Below, piece by piece: positions 46,961-57,796 of a DNA stretch of 64,000 nt; positions within the stretch are counted from its first letter, which is position 1; each line of letters opens with the position of its first letter. The notes beneath the pieces are model-generated. The model searched no databases, was not told the origin of the DNA, and saw only the letters and a list, made by a program, of their open reading frames with translations. The stretch spans positions 35,183,769 through 35,247,768 of the forward strand of contig NC_061514.1 of the NCBI RefSeq assembly GCF_022539505.1, written 5' to 3'. Position numbers and translations under genes: made by a program. The DNA is from Lolium rigidum. Taxonomy: Eukaryota; Streptophyta; Magnoliopsida; Poales; Poaceae.

Positions 46961-47540
46961 TGAGTGTTGCGGCGTGATGCACAAGCTAAAGCTGGTTGGT
47001 CTACTCAAACAAGATCTATGCATTACGAACGGTCTTATCGAACCTAACTAGTTCTACCAACATGAATCTAACACTACATTAGAGCAGAGGAGTTTCCCCT
47101 TACCTACGTCATGGCAGACGATAGACACGGCGGAAAGCCGCAGCAGATGTGCGCAAGCTCTGTCGCGGCTGAAAAAGAAGACCTTGGTCCGGCGCCGGAG
47201 ACTGAAGGTAGATGCGCGCTGCCAGATCTGGGTCGCCGCCGCCGTCAGTGCAAAAATTGGGGGAAGGGAAAATTTGGGAGGGGGGTAATGGAGAGGGTAA
47301 CCGAAGAGGGAGGTTACCCCTACCTTTGCGGCGCAACACCGCTGGGATTTCGGTTCTCCCTCCATGCCGAGGCGGAGCTCACGCGCGAACGACGTTATCG
47401 ATTTTCGTCTCGCCAAGTCCTGGCCCTGGAGAAACTGTAAAAACCGGACGTTTCTCTGGGGCCTGTCCCAGTGATGCTTTAAGACTCGTGCTATGCAAGA
47501 ACACGACTAATCCTAGGGAACTAAACGGCCAAAAAAATGA
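46961..47540. other. Flank of the dead transposase
   Basis: Sequence upstream of the transposase, probably the rest of the element. Overlapping frames at 47054-47440 on both strands have no recognised domain. No Harbinger terminus was found here. Confidence 0.35.
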
Positions 47541-47740
47541 TGGACCGATGCGAGCCAAGAGCGCCTAAGCTACCAAACACGTCTTTAGAATCTGCACCGC
47601 GAAGCAACCAGATTTGGGCTATGCAGCCAGGGAAGCACTAGAAAAATCCCATGATCGATGTAGCATTCAGGAAACAGTTGTGGGCAAGAAGTAATAGACG
47701 TGTTTGGTAGGCTGCATTGCTCTTGGCTCGTATCGGTCCA
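47541..47740. repeat. Foldback element (inverted repeat arms ~44 bp)
   Basis: The left arm 47541-47584 (TGGACCGATGCGAGCCAAGA, then TACCAAACACGTCT) is the inverse complement, with a few mismatches, of 47696-47740. The spacer is about 111 bp. It can fold into a long hairpin and resembles a MITE. The target duplication is unclear. Confidence 0.75.
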
Positions 47741-48610
47741 AAGAATTTTTAAGCGATTTGGTTTAATAAAAAAAAGTAATGATGTAATAAAATCTTGAAT
47801 AAATAAATAAATAAATATTAACGTTTTTAATTTGTATTATTTTTAAATTTGTTAATTTTTTATTTTTTCAATTTTTAAATTTCTTAATTTTTTTCCCAAA
47901 CCTAAAAATTTGAAAATCTTAAAATCTCAAAATTTAAATCCCAAAATTGCAGGATGCAATTATTAATTTAAAATATGAAAAAAATATGAAATCCTCAATT
48001 TATAGCAAAAACTAAAATCTTCCTACTTTCATATTTTTATTTGGAATTTTGAGAATCTAAAAATTGGCTAAACGGGTAAACCCGGGTGAATTCGAATATA
48101 ACTTTTTCTCACGATTATTTTGATATCATAATTTTTTTTCAACATCGCAAGACGTTTTACCTTTTTCTAAACTTATTTTGCAAAAAAAAGTTGAAATACA
48201 AATTTGTTAATTTCCCTAATAGTAGGTGACGTAACATACATGAATCTCAAAAGATTTTATTTTTTGAATTTTCTATCATTTTATTTTATTTTTTACAAAG
48301 CTAAAAAAAGGTAATCCACGGGGGTGTGGAGGTGCATGGGAAGCCAAAAAACCTAAAAAGCATTTAGCCCCGGTTCGTATTGCAAACTGAGATTAAAAAA
48401 AGGTAATACCAACCGGGATCAGAGGCAGCCTTCCGCCACCCCTTTAGTCTCGGTTGGTACCAACCGGGACAAAAGGTTACTAACGAACCATGAATAATGG
48501 ATGTCGTACACCTGAGCGAATTCAGGGCGACGTGACCAGGCCTTTAATCCCGGCCCGTGACACGATCGGAATAAAAAGAACCTGACGAAAAGCCTGTTTT
48601 CTACCAGTAA
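47741..48610. mobile_element. AT-rich transposon remnant with CCCGGTTGG palindromes
   Basis: Extreme AT-rich DNA with an AAAT microsatellite (47803-47822), followed by repeated palindromes (CGGTTGGTACCAACCGGGAC near 48447-48468) and ending with GCCTGTTTTCTACCAGTA near 48592-48609. This terminus, read inversely, resembles the CACTGGTAGAAAAC ends of grass CACTA-type elements. The left end is not identified. Confidence 0.45.
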
Positions 48611-49220
48611 TATTGTCTCCCCTCCCTCTATTTCTCCGGCCGCGGCTGGCGGCTGCGCGCGGTGCCGAAATAGCCATTGACCGTCGCTGTTGCAGCAGTA
48701 GGGTCGGGGAAGCGATCAGTTGTAGTACTGTTAGCGACGTCCGGCACTAAGCTCGCAAGTCAGTCAATGCTTAAGAAGCCCGCGATCAAGCCAACTATGG
48801 CCGGACGTCGGGACACGACTCCTCTCCCTACCTGGCCAAAGGAACCACAGCTACCCCCCAAGCACTGAGGCGAGGCGACCGAGGAAGAAGAATATCTAGA
48901 CTTCTTCCACCGGAGAATTCCAGAGAAATGTGCTACTAGCCCGGATATGTCAGATTAGTTTCAGTTGTGTGTTTGACAGCTTAGTAATCCTTGAACTCGA
49001 ATTATGTTGTGCGGGGTTAGCAATTGGCGAACCCTGGTCAGCCTGCTTACGTCGCTGGTGTGCGTGTATCCACCGGCCTTTTGCCGTCACGCAGGCCACC
49101 CGCCACCCAACCCTCACCCCCAGCCGGCTACCACATCTCTGTCTGAACAAAAAGAACCGGAGACTTGTGCACCGTGGGACGCCGCGAGGCTGTTGACCCC
49201 TTCGGCTGCGGTAGTGCGCG
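48611..49220. other. Upstream region of the HMA-domain gene
   Basis: GC-mixed intergenic DNA. Open frames on both strands have no recognised domain. It likely contains the promoter of the gene at 49376. Confidence 0.4.
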
Positions 49221-49221
49221 C

Positions 49222-49230
49222 CTATAAAAA
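49222..49230 (+). promoter_or_regulatory. TATA box of the HMA-domain gene
   Basis: CTATAAAAA, about 150 bp upstream of the start codon. It implies a transcript start near 49255 and a 5' UTR of about 120 nt. Confidence 0.7.
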
Positions 49231-49375
49231 CCCCCCGGCACCCGTCACTCATTGCCCATTCAACTCCATCGTCGCCCAGACAGAAGCGTCACTGCGCAGG
49301 CCGTTCCAGTGCATTCCACCCTTCCAAATCCATCCATCCCGTTCCGGTTCCGGCTGGGTTAGATCGACTGCTGCC

Positions 49376-49970
49376 ATGAAGGTGATTGCTTACAGCCGAA
49401 CGGAATTGGGATTGATTTTCTGATTCTTTTTAGTTGCTGCTGATTCTGTTTTGTTTTGTGACCGCCGACGCCGAGTGCAGAAGGTTGTGCTGAAGCTGGA
49501 CTTGCACGACAACAAGCAGAAGCAGAAGGCCATCAAGGCCGTCTCCACCCTCCACGGTGCTGATCCTCCGCTTCATCTTCGTCTCACCTGCCGTTTCTCT
49601 GGCTGGGGAGTGGTCATGTTTTGATCACAACGCACCAGTCATCCTTCTCTGAATTTTTCCTAACGAAAACAACATCTCCAACTCTTAATTAGGTATCGAT
49701 GAGATCACCGTGGATATGAAGGTGCAGAAGATGACGGTGGTGGGAACCGTCGACCCGGTGGACGTCGTGGACAAGCTGCGCAGCAAGCTCTTCCCCACGG
49801 CGCAGATCTTCTCCGTCGGCCCCGCCAAGGAGGAGAAGAAGGACGGCGACAAGAAGAAAGGCGACAAGAAGGACGAGGACAAGAACGTGGTGTACCCGCC
49901 GTACTGGTTCCCGCCGCCGCCGTACTACTTCGCCCACCAGGACGACCCCAACTCCTGCACCATTCTCTGA
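49376..49970 (+). CDS. Heavy-metal-associated isoprenylated plant protein (HIPP-type)
   Basis: Three exons (49376-49381, 49481-49556 and 49693-49970) with GT/AG borders give 119 aa. The first exon is only ATG-AAG, a layout common in grass small-HMA genes. Residues about 3-68 form an HMA fold ([45 protein letters not shown]). The metal-binding CxxC is absent: the loop reads [10 protein letters not shown] Lys/Asp-rich linker ([16 protein letters not shown]) and a Pro/Tyr segment follow, and the protein ends in CTIL, a CaaX signal for geranylgeranyl attachment and membrane association. Family members act in metal handling and as pathogen susceptibility or effector-target proteins. This role is not shown by the sequence. 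Confidence 0.9.
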
Positions 49971-50279
49971 TCGACGCGCGCCGCCGACGAGGAGGGGGAG
50001 ATTCCACTGTACATATTGTGCATAGTTTAGCTGGACTGCCTGCCGATCGACCGGGATTCATCAGCGTATGGGTGATCGACGGCGTGTATCGTGTGTTATA
50101 CATATGGCCCATGGCCTATAAAAGGATTGCACCGGTGATATATCCGGCAGATGCGTATCTGCTAAGTTTGTCAAGTGCAAGTTGTGAAAACAAAGTTTGG
50201 AAATGGCAGATATATGGAATTACAGTTGACTTTTGCTTCAATGCGCCGGCCCCCTCCATCAAACAATGAGATTTGCGGT

Positions 50280-51738
50280 TGCAGTTTGGGCAAAATTCAC
50301 CAAGAAATCTCCAATAGTAGCAACTAAGTAGTGAGGTGCAGGAGATTGGGCGAGTCGGTCAAAAGGAGAGAAAAATTCAAAGGGGGTGGATTTGTCCCTC
50401 CTGCATGTTACCATTAAGCTACACAAACTCTGAACTCAAACCTAAGAGTTGCTTTCAGTCAGTGATCACCATGAAAAGGCGAAAGGTCTCCGGGGTTTTG
50501 GACTGTTTTTAGCTATTACCTCGTGCTTTCTTCACTCCGCTGGCACTTGGCTAACAAGTCCTACCACATGATTAAGACCTAATACTTTTTTATGAGGCTG
50601 AATAGTGGGTTTTCCTCACTGTGTATGTTTTTTTATTTTGTATAAAGAAAGCGTTTAGAAATTTCTAGTTGCTTGAGAGGAGCAAAGGCCACAAGCTCAA
50701 AAAGGAAAAACCCTATTTAAAGCTCTCTACCCAAGCTGCTATGCCATGATATAATTTTCTCTTGGCTTCGTAAGTTAGAAGGGCAATTTCATCCTTGAAT
50801 TTTTTTCCGACATCCGTAAACAATAGGAGGAGCAACCTTAAAGATGAAGTCATTTCGGGTGGTCCAGAAGACCTAATACTTTATTAACGCAGGTCACAAT
50901 CTCAACTCTAACAGCATGGATTTTTCAATAATAACGATCATCTTTTGTGTGCGTCGACAGCTGTGAATCCATATGTATATATGCATTGTCTAAAGAAGTA
51001 AAGATCAAGTACTTTCTTACTTTTTGACATCTCTATCTTCACTTTGTGCAACTTTGACTTTATTTACAAATTATTGCCACATTTCACATCCTAGTACTGT
51101 CATCTTAATGGTTTTACCTCATTTTCTAAAACGAAGATATGTAATTACAGTGTGCAATTGCACTTTGAGTAGAATTCACCAAGAAATCTCCAATAGTGAC
51201 ACGAATGTATGTGTAGGAGATTGAGCGGGACAGTCAAAAGGAAATAAAATTGAAGTGGACAGATCTGCAAACGTGTGTGTTAACATTTACTCTGAACTTT
51301 GAGTATGAGGGATTTTTCGACTGTAGGATTTTCATATAAATTTTGATGGATTTAAATTCTAACGGTTTTTTCACGTGGAATCCCTTTAAATCATAGGATT
51401 GGGCGTAGCAATTTTCAATGAAATCAATTCCTATTCATAGGGAACCCAACAAGAGCTCAAACATTATTTTAATTTCCCTTTAAGAAGTTCAATGCATTCA
51501 CTCTATCTCGTTCTACTTTCTCTCATCAATACCTTAAAACTAATGTGTACAATTCAAAGACGAATTTTGTAGAACTCATGTTTTCGAATCATGTAGAAAT
51601 CCACCTGAAATGACATCAATATCCAACATTTTTTATATTCCTCTATTTTCAAAGTCCTGTAATGCACCGCTACAACTATCGGACAAGCTAAGTTGGTATG
51701 AGCTGAGTTCCTGCAAGAACAGATGAGCAATATTCTAG
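50280..51738. other. Intergenic with a diverged direct duplication
   Basis: The segment 50305-50400 (CACCAAGAAATCTCCAATAGT, then AGGAGATTGGGCG) recurs in diverged form at 51178-51270 (the same opening block, then AGGAGATTGAGCG). No gene. The stretch 51310-51470, with inverse GGATT and AATCC blocks, may be an old MITE. Confidence 0.45.
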
Positions 51739-51741
51739 TAA

Positions 51742-52847
51742 GAGCATCTCCAGTCGCGTCCTCCAAACCGTCTTCCAAAGCGTGCTGGATCGAGCGTTTG
51801 GGGGACGTGTTTTGTTCGTGCCGCGTTTGGGGGACGTCGCTCCCCAGTCGCGTCCTCCAAACGCCGCCTCCAAACATTAAAAATAATTTGAATAGATAGA
51901 AGAAAACTCTTAACTAATATTCAAATAGGTTCAACATGAACAAATTACATATAAAACTTCGAAAAAACATAATTAAATTACATATAAATTATTTTAAACT
52001 ACTTCATCTTCTTCTTCGATGATGGCCCTGCCTCGTCATCGTCATCACGGTGGCGCTTCCTGCTCGTCACCTCTTCCGAAGAGGCGGTGTCGGCCGACTC
52101 GTCGGAGGAACTAGTGTCCTCCTCGTCGTCGCCGGTGCTCGCCAGCTGCGCCTTGGCCTTCGCTTTCGCGTCCGCCTCCGCCTTCGCACGGGCCGCCGCC
52201 GCCGCCTCCTCTGACCCTTCCTCCTCCGCTTCCTCCTCCACGCCCAGCCATTCCTCCTCGCTGTCAAGTGCCGGCAGGGAATCGTCGCCGCTGCTGGGCG
52301 TCCGGGTTCTGTCCCACCAATGGCGAAATCCAGCAGACTTGCCCTCGCTGGAGGTGTCGGATGGAAGCTATGAGGTGTAGCTCATCGTCGCTGGAGGTGT
52401 CGGATGGAAGCTTGGATGAATGGCAGCCGGTTGAAGATCCGAAAGCGCCTACGTACGGGTCTTATTGAGCGCGGATGAACGGCGGCGCAGAAGTCGAAGA
52501 GAGCGGCGGTTGCTCTTCCGAGGAGTCCGCGCTCCATTCCGGCGGTTGGCGCGTCGGTCGACGCGGTTGCCAATGCGACGGTTCCGCTTCCCGGCAACTG
52601 CACCGTCGCTACGTAGGCGGCGGTTGAGCATCCGAGCCGCTGACGTGTCGGGCCCACGTCGCTTCTCCTCGCTTTTTGTTGTGTCCGGCGTGCCTGGTGC
52701 GTCCCCTGTGGGACGGGGACGGGGTCGGGGCGCCGGACACCGTATCGGGCCGCGCCGGACCAAAATCGGCTTTGGGGGACGCGGCTGGAACCGTTTTTTT
52801 GTCTGACGCGCCCCAAATCGGTTTGGGGGACGCGACTGGAGATGCTC
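51742..52847. mobile_element. PIF/Harbinger-like non-autonomous element (copy iv)
   Basis: 1106 bp with ends GAGCATCTCCAGTCGCGTCC and its inverse GGACGCGACTGGAGATGCTC, a perfect 20-bp inverted repeat, and a perfect TAA target duplication (51739-51741 and 52848-52850). This is the best preserved ends of the four. Internal ORF on the minus strand. Confidence 0.93.
51999..52241 (-). CDS. Transposon-borne acidic/Ala-rich ORF with nuclear signal
   Basis: 80-aa open frame inside copy iv (MEEEAEEEGSEEAAAAARAK). It has a long Ala/Lys/Glu helix, then an Asp/Glu/Ser run (GDDEEDTSSSDES) and a basic end, SRKRHRDDDDEAGPSSKKKM, typical of a bipartite nuclear localisation signal. In-frame codons upstream (LDSEEEWLGVEEEAEEE, to about 52330) show that the real N-terminus was longer and was lost by a stop or frameshift near a 21-bp duplication (TGGAGGTGTCGGATGGAAGCT at about 52349 and 52391). 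No known domain. Confidence 0.45.
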   Translation of the reverse strand: MEEEAEEEGSEEAAAAARAKAEADAKAKAKAQLASTGDDEEDTSSSDESADTASSEEVTSRKRHRDDDDEAGPSSKKKMK

Positions 52848-53055
52848 TAAGGATCGTTGCATGGTGTGCACAATTATGGGCTACAACATTCAGATTACTG
52901 TTGACATGGGTGACTTTTGCCCTAAGTGGGTGTGTTATCTCCTGAAACTGGATCACTTGCCTTCGTATTTTTCATAGAACTGCTGGATCATTGGCTCCTG
53001 ATGTCATCGCTGCCTTTGCTAGACTGAGATTGTCGGTGAAGAAAATAGGGTCATG

Positions 53056-53220
53056 CAGTGGCGGAGCCAGCTTGTGTTAGGGTGGGGCTGCCCCACCCTA
53101 GCATTTGCTCATAGCATATATTTTAGTGAGACAATGGAGAAATCTATAAAAACTAGCTCATACATACATGCAATTATCTCACTTGCCCCATCCTAAGGAA
53201 AATTTCTAGATCCGCCACTG
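53056..53220. mobile_element. hAT-type MITE (CAGTGGCGGA family), copy 2
   Basis: 165 bp, ends CAGTGGCGGAGCCAG and TAGATCCGCCACTG, with a perfect 8-bp target duplication GGGTCATG (53048-53055 and 53221-53228). Same family as 6750-6908. Confidence 0.93.
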
Positions 53221-54058
53221 GGGTCATGCAAGAGAAGAGAAGAAGCAATTTGTGCTGCATTGATTAAAGCTTCTGCCTCCGCTTGAATTGTGATGTGATA
53301 TTCGCCACCTTGGCTGTAATGAATACATATATATATAGGGGATGGAGTTTTGGCTCCCGGGTTCATATGAACCTATTATCTGGACCAATGATACGTGCGC
53401 TAAGATTGCTGAGCCAGAGAGAAATTGAGATGTTACGCTTGCCAGCAAATCAACAATACGTGTGGGTGGTCGCGTACAGTCGGTACAAGGGTCCCGCATC
53501 GATAACGCTAGCCTGACGGCGAGGTATCCGGACGCGCGGTACAGGTTGGTGGCGGTGTTGTAGACCATGGGTCCTGGTTTTTCTGTCGGCCCCGTGGCTC
53601 CCAGATCTGACCAGCCCAACCTTGGTGTCGCTCCCTAGCAGAGAGTAGAGTGTATAGGCTATCTCCAATGGCCGACCCAAAGGACGAGTCTACATTTGCG
53701 ATCGCGCGAGCGGAAAATACGTTTGAGATATAGTCTAGCAGCTCGACAAATAATGATCGGGATGTTCGCGGAGAAGCAAACGTGACACCAAATATGCTCC
53801 TCGAATGCGTCTACGAGGACGCTGCGCGGTCGCGCCCAGTGTCTGCTCACGTGTGGCGGACGTTTCTTCGGGCCCACCTGGCAGCGACTCAGGCTCGATG
53901 CGTCTTCTCAGGCGCGTCAGTACTGGTGATGAGGCGTCGCTTCGGCAGTCAGCTCCACGTTAATGGTGATGTCCCGTCTGCCGAGCGGCCGCCGCGCAGC
54001 TCTGCCAACGAAGTAATGGTGATGCCACGCGTGTCGCGCCCCTCGGCTGCCTCCGGCG

Positions 54059-54067
54059 TATATAAAG
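54059..54067 (+). promoter_or_regulatory. TATA box of the B3-domain gene
   Basis: TATATAAAG about 120 bp upstream of the ATG at 54183, within a GC-rich promoter-like stretch. Confidence 0.6.
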
Positions 54068-54182
54068 AGGGGTGCGCGCTCGTCTTCCTCATACTCTCCT
54101 CCACACAAATCCTAGCCGCCACAACCTCCACCATAGCGCCTCCTCGCTCTTCCTGCGACGCAACCATCCCGGGAGGTACTCC

Positions 54183-54660
54183 ATGGCGGGTCCAGGTGAG
54201 CGGTGGGGTGGTCGAAGCCGCGGGCGGCCGCCGTGGCCGGGGCTGCCGAGGTGGAGCAGCTACGGCGCAACGCTCGCTGTAGCATGCGCGGTCGTCGTCT
54301 TCGCAGGAGGTCCGGTGCTTCGAGTTCCTCCTTCGCATCGACCAGGAACCCCTCGGCATCAAGCGGATCCCAAACAAATTCGCCGATTTCGTCGACGGCG
54401 TCGAGCCGGCCGAGTTGCAGCTACGGAAGGCCAACTGCAACATTTTTCGATGGCCTGTCGAGGTCATGTTCGACGGGCAGGAAAAGATGGACCTGCACAC
54501 CGGGTGGGACAAGTTCGCCTGCGACCTCGATCTCGAGCCCGGCTGCCAGCTCACCTTCCTCTACGAAGGGGATGGCGAGATGATCATCAAGGTGTTCGAA
54601 GACAGATCCTGCCGCATGCACTACCATACCGGTGTGTCCGGCTCGGACACCAACAGTTAG
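54183..54660 (+). pseudogene. Single-B3-domain protein gene, frame-disrupted
   Basis: The frame 54289-54660 encodes most of a plant B3 DNA-binding domain of REM type: CFEFLLRI, GIKRIPNKFADFVDGVEPAE, NIFRWPVEVMFDGQEKM, LHTGWDKFACDLDLEPGCQL and FLYEGDGEMIIKVFED, then a short Ser/Asp tail and stop. The likely start ATG at 54183 (MAGPGERWGGRSRG) is in a different frame, and the B3 frame has TAG at 54280-54282. A spliced model with a GTGAGC donor at 54196 and the CGCAG acceptor near 54310 does not restore phase. Either a small indel killed it, or an assembly error is present. Similar single-B3 genes are multiplied in Triticeae genomes. Confidence 0.65.
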
Positions 54661-54884
54661 AACTGTCCTTTGTATGTTTCTCTTGGTACGAACAATAGGG
54701 CTATCATTGCCACCTGGATTTTTCAGTTTAGGTGACTGAGTGGTTTCTTGGCAGGAATAGAAGAAACCTGCGATGGCAACACTTGTTAGGTTTCATCATT
54801 TTGCAATATTTTAACTATGTTCCCAACTATGTATTAGTTTGTGTAATGTTTGTATCTATGTTTAAATGAAAAGGAGAAGAAACA

Positions 54885-55850
54885 CTCCCCGTGACCGCTT
54901 CAGCGACACACCGACGCCAATGAGTTGGACGAAGCCGTAGTTGGTCACGTAGGCGATCTCGTGTGCGTCGGTGACCAGCACGTTGGAGGACTTGATGTTG
55001 TGGTGCGATGCGTCGGTGGCGTGGATGAAGGCGACGACGCACGTGCACGCCCTTGGCCTGAACAAAGTCGTACACGATGAGCTTCTCTTCCTTGATGTAG
55101 AAGTAGGAGCGGAGGGGCACCAGGTTGTCGTGGCGGAGTGCGCCGAGCGCGGCTCCCACGCCGCGGAACTCCTTACTCCGAGATGGGCGCCTCTCTGAGC
55201 CGCTTCACGGTGACCATGACGATGCCACCGTCTAGCGTGGCGCGGTAGGTGGTGCCGATCCAGTCCTTCCCGAGCACCTCGGCCGACACGTGCAGTAGTG
55301 ACTCCAGTTCGTAGGCCATGTTCGGCTCGCCCCCCACGAACACCAGCTTCTTGGCATCGCCGGCGCCCGCCGTAGTCGCCTGTGCAGAGTGCGACCGCGA
55401 GCCCTGCGCTTCGCCCTTGCCCCTCTCCTCGCCACTGACACCGTCTCCGGCGACGTGTCATCGTCGCCATATGCCGCCGTCTCGGTGGAGGTGTTGGCCT
55501 TGGTCTTGCGACGATGGAAACAAAGCAAGAAGATCACGACGATCGCCGCCAAGAGCGCCACGATGCCACCAACAACGATACCGGCAATCGCGGCGACCGA
55601 GAGCTTGTTTCCCTTGTTGTCCTGGTAGAAGGCGTCCCGCTAAACTCGTTGGCCGGCCTTTCGGCGAGCGACGCGGTACGGGGCCGTTGAGCTGGTTGCC
55701 GGAGACATTAAATAGCTCAAGTTTCGGGAGGTCAAGGTCGGTCGGGAGGGTGCCATTGAGGGAGTTGTTGTCCAAGTAGAGAGTGGCTATATTGGAATCC
55801 GGCGACACCATTGGAGACCCTCCGACGTAAACGGAAGGGTTAAATTTTGG
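54885..55850 (-). pseudogene. LRR receptor-like kinase fragment (inactive-kinase type)
   Basis: Minus strand, read in order across three frames: an LRR piece (SNIATLYLDNNSLNGTLP and LELFNVSGNQLNGPVP, about 55800-55690), a transmembrane helix (VALLAAIVVIFLLCFHRRK, about 55570-55510), then kinase N-lobe and catalytic-loop pieces (KKLVFVGG-like near 55350, LGALRHDNLVPLRSYFY near 55130, EEKLIVYDFV, and NIKSSNVLVTDAHEIAYVTN near 54990-54930). Frameshifts separate each part, and the kinase C-lobe is absent. It resembles plant inactive LRR-RLKs that guide pollen-tube or meristem growth. Gene-fragment capture by the surrounding element is possible. Confidence 0.8.
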
Positions 55851-56229
55851 TGTGATCGGACCCGGCGCAAACGGTGGAAATATGAACGGTTTTAGCGTGT
55901 GTTTGAACCTGCTGGTTGGAGATGTGCTGAAGAGAAACCGTCCAAAAACAGTAGTTAGAAAACCAGCCGTTACACCTTGCGGCATGCAGTTTAATATGAT
56001 TGCCGTTGGTCCAGGACAGCCGAAAATCGTTTGCGCCGATACATTACCAGATGGGCCGTCACAATGAATCCATCATAACTGTCACAAAAGCCACTGTACC
56101 ATATTGCAATATACGATGGGGAATACAATGTTTCGCATCCATCTGTCCAAATCTAGTTGGTTCACGTATGGGGAGCATCTAGACCCGGGAGCCAAGATGG
56201 ATTTCTGATATATATATATATATATAGTC

Positions 56230-57796
56230 CTATATAGACAAAAGTTTTCGTATGTAACCTTATTGCAGCGCTAGCTATTGTTGCCGTCCACTTGTGTGCC
56301 AAGATCTGTGCTGAGAATAGACAATTTATTTTCTAAATGAACAGATTCTAATTTAGTTGCCCGATGCACTGCTGCCGCCTGCCTGGGCGACCTGACTCTC
56401 CCACATCTTCTCTGTGCGCTCTGCGTACTGGAGTCATGGACTCGTCCGTTTATGTTTTGGAGAGATTGTGTTTGGCATCTACTGCTTGTCCAGGCATATG
56501 ACGCTCAGCGTGGTCGTGGCAGCTTCTTCCTCTTTGGTCAGCGCTCACCTCGCCCCCTCCCCTCTCCCCCTCCCCCACTAGCGCCCCTATCCCCTGCCCA
56601 CACCCGGTGGCCGGCGGCACCCTGCAGCCGCGCGATGTTGCTGCCGGCCTCCGCGTGCCCGCTCGCCGAGGCGCGCGCCGACGCGGAGGAGCTCCGGGCG
56701 GCGTCGCTGCTCCCGTCGTGGCCACACCTACGACGTGCTTGTCGCAGCCGTCGCCGGCGCCGACGCTAAGTCCCTCCGCGCGCACGTCAACCACCGGCTG
56801 CCGCACCGCCCTCCTGGCGATCTTCGCCCCCGAGGACCCGCGCGATACCCCAAGCCCACCATGGCGAACGCCCTCCTCCTGTTCGCCAACACGGCCTCGT
56901 CACTGTCCTCCTCCTCCTCTCCTCCGCGTGTTCCAGTTCGTGAGCTTTTTTTGCGGTCTCCAGTTTGTCAGTTTTGATGTGGTCAGGAGTGTGATCCAGA
57001 TTTCAGTGCAATTTGGAGATCATGGTCTACGCCCGAAACTCATCTATTTTAATGTAGGGATTAGATTAGTCTGGATGCTGGCTATACGATTAGCAAAAAA
57101 GTTGCTAACAAATGTTTTCTATAGATCCTTTTTCAGTTCATGGTCAAGATCCACATGTTGCAGATATTTCTTCTCATCTTCTTTTCTGATTGTTTGTAGG
57201 GATTAGATTAGCTTGGAGTCTGCCTCCGCACTGAAATTTCAAGGATTAGTTAGGCCTGGAGGCTGCCTCCTTCGTAGTGAAATTTCTCCACACATTGCTC
57301 AAGTTTTGGATGACCAGCTCCGTATCTTTTATTCGTTCTGATTTTTTAGACTTCGATGTCATCTTATGATCTTGCCAGTCTATAGCTGCAATTGGCGCTT
57401 GTCCACTTTGCTCAAATTGAATTTATTCATCAAATTTTATTTTTTACAGAAAATATGGAGTGCCTGGAGGTGGTGAAGAAGCATATGAAGATGGCCTAGA
57501 AGAACTAGGTACACTTGTGCAATTCCCGTTCGGTTCTCTGTTTGATCCAAAGTTCGTAGTGGACGCAAGCCTGTATAAGTTATCGCTTGCTGGTTCTTAT
57601 TCTGAGATCACGATGCTTCCTGTGAATTTTCAGGCATCATACAGGAAGTTCGTGGCGGATGTGCAAGTCATCTGCAGCTCGTGGTACTGCAAAGAGAGAG
57701 CAGATTCATCTCTCGTTATTTTAGCTCTGTTCGAAATGTTGTTCAAGCTTCCTGCCACGCAACCTGTTTGACATGGGTTAGATGTGCTGCTGCTAG
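56230..57796. other. Gene-like but unrecognised region
   Basis: A GC-rich stretch (56540-56940) encodes in mixed frames CPLAEARADAEELRAASLLP and AVAGADAKSLRAHVNHRL-type segments. An open frame at 57460-57771 (MPGGGEEAYEDGLEELGTL) follows a possible acceptor after a T-rich tract near 57447. It could be two exons of a decayed gene. No family recognised. Confidence 0.3.

Larger units (their letters stand above)
53338..56207. mobile_element. TA-microsatellite-bounded element carrying gene pieces (MULE/Micron-like)
   Basis: Both ends abut TA repeats (53327-53337 and 56208-56226). Exactly 12 nt inside each end lies the same 13-base inverted sequence TTGGCTCCCGGGT (53350-53362, complement 56183-56195). 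Insertion into TA microsatellites is known for Micron and some Mutator-like elements in grasses. The 2.87-kb interior holds a B3-type gene with its own TATA box and part of an LRR receptor kinase. The superfamily is tentative. Confidence 0.6.

Noticed and set aside
47054..47440. A gene upstream of the Harbinger transposase
   Set aside because: Overlapping frames on both strands, no domain and no splice support.
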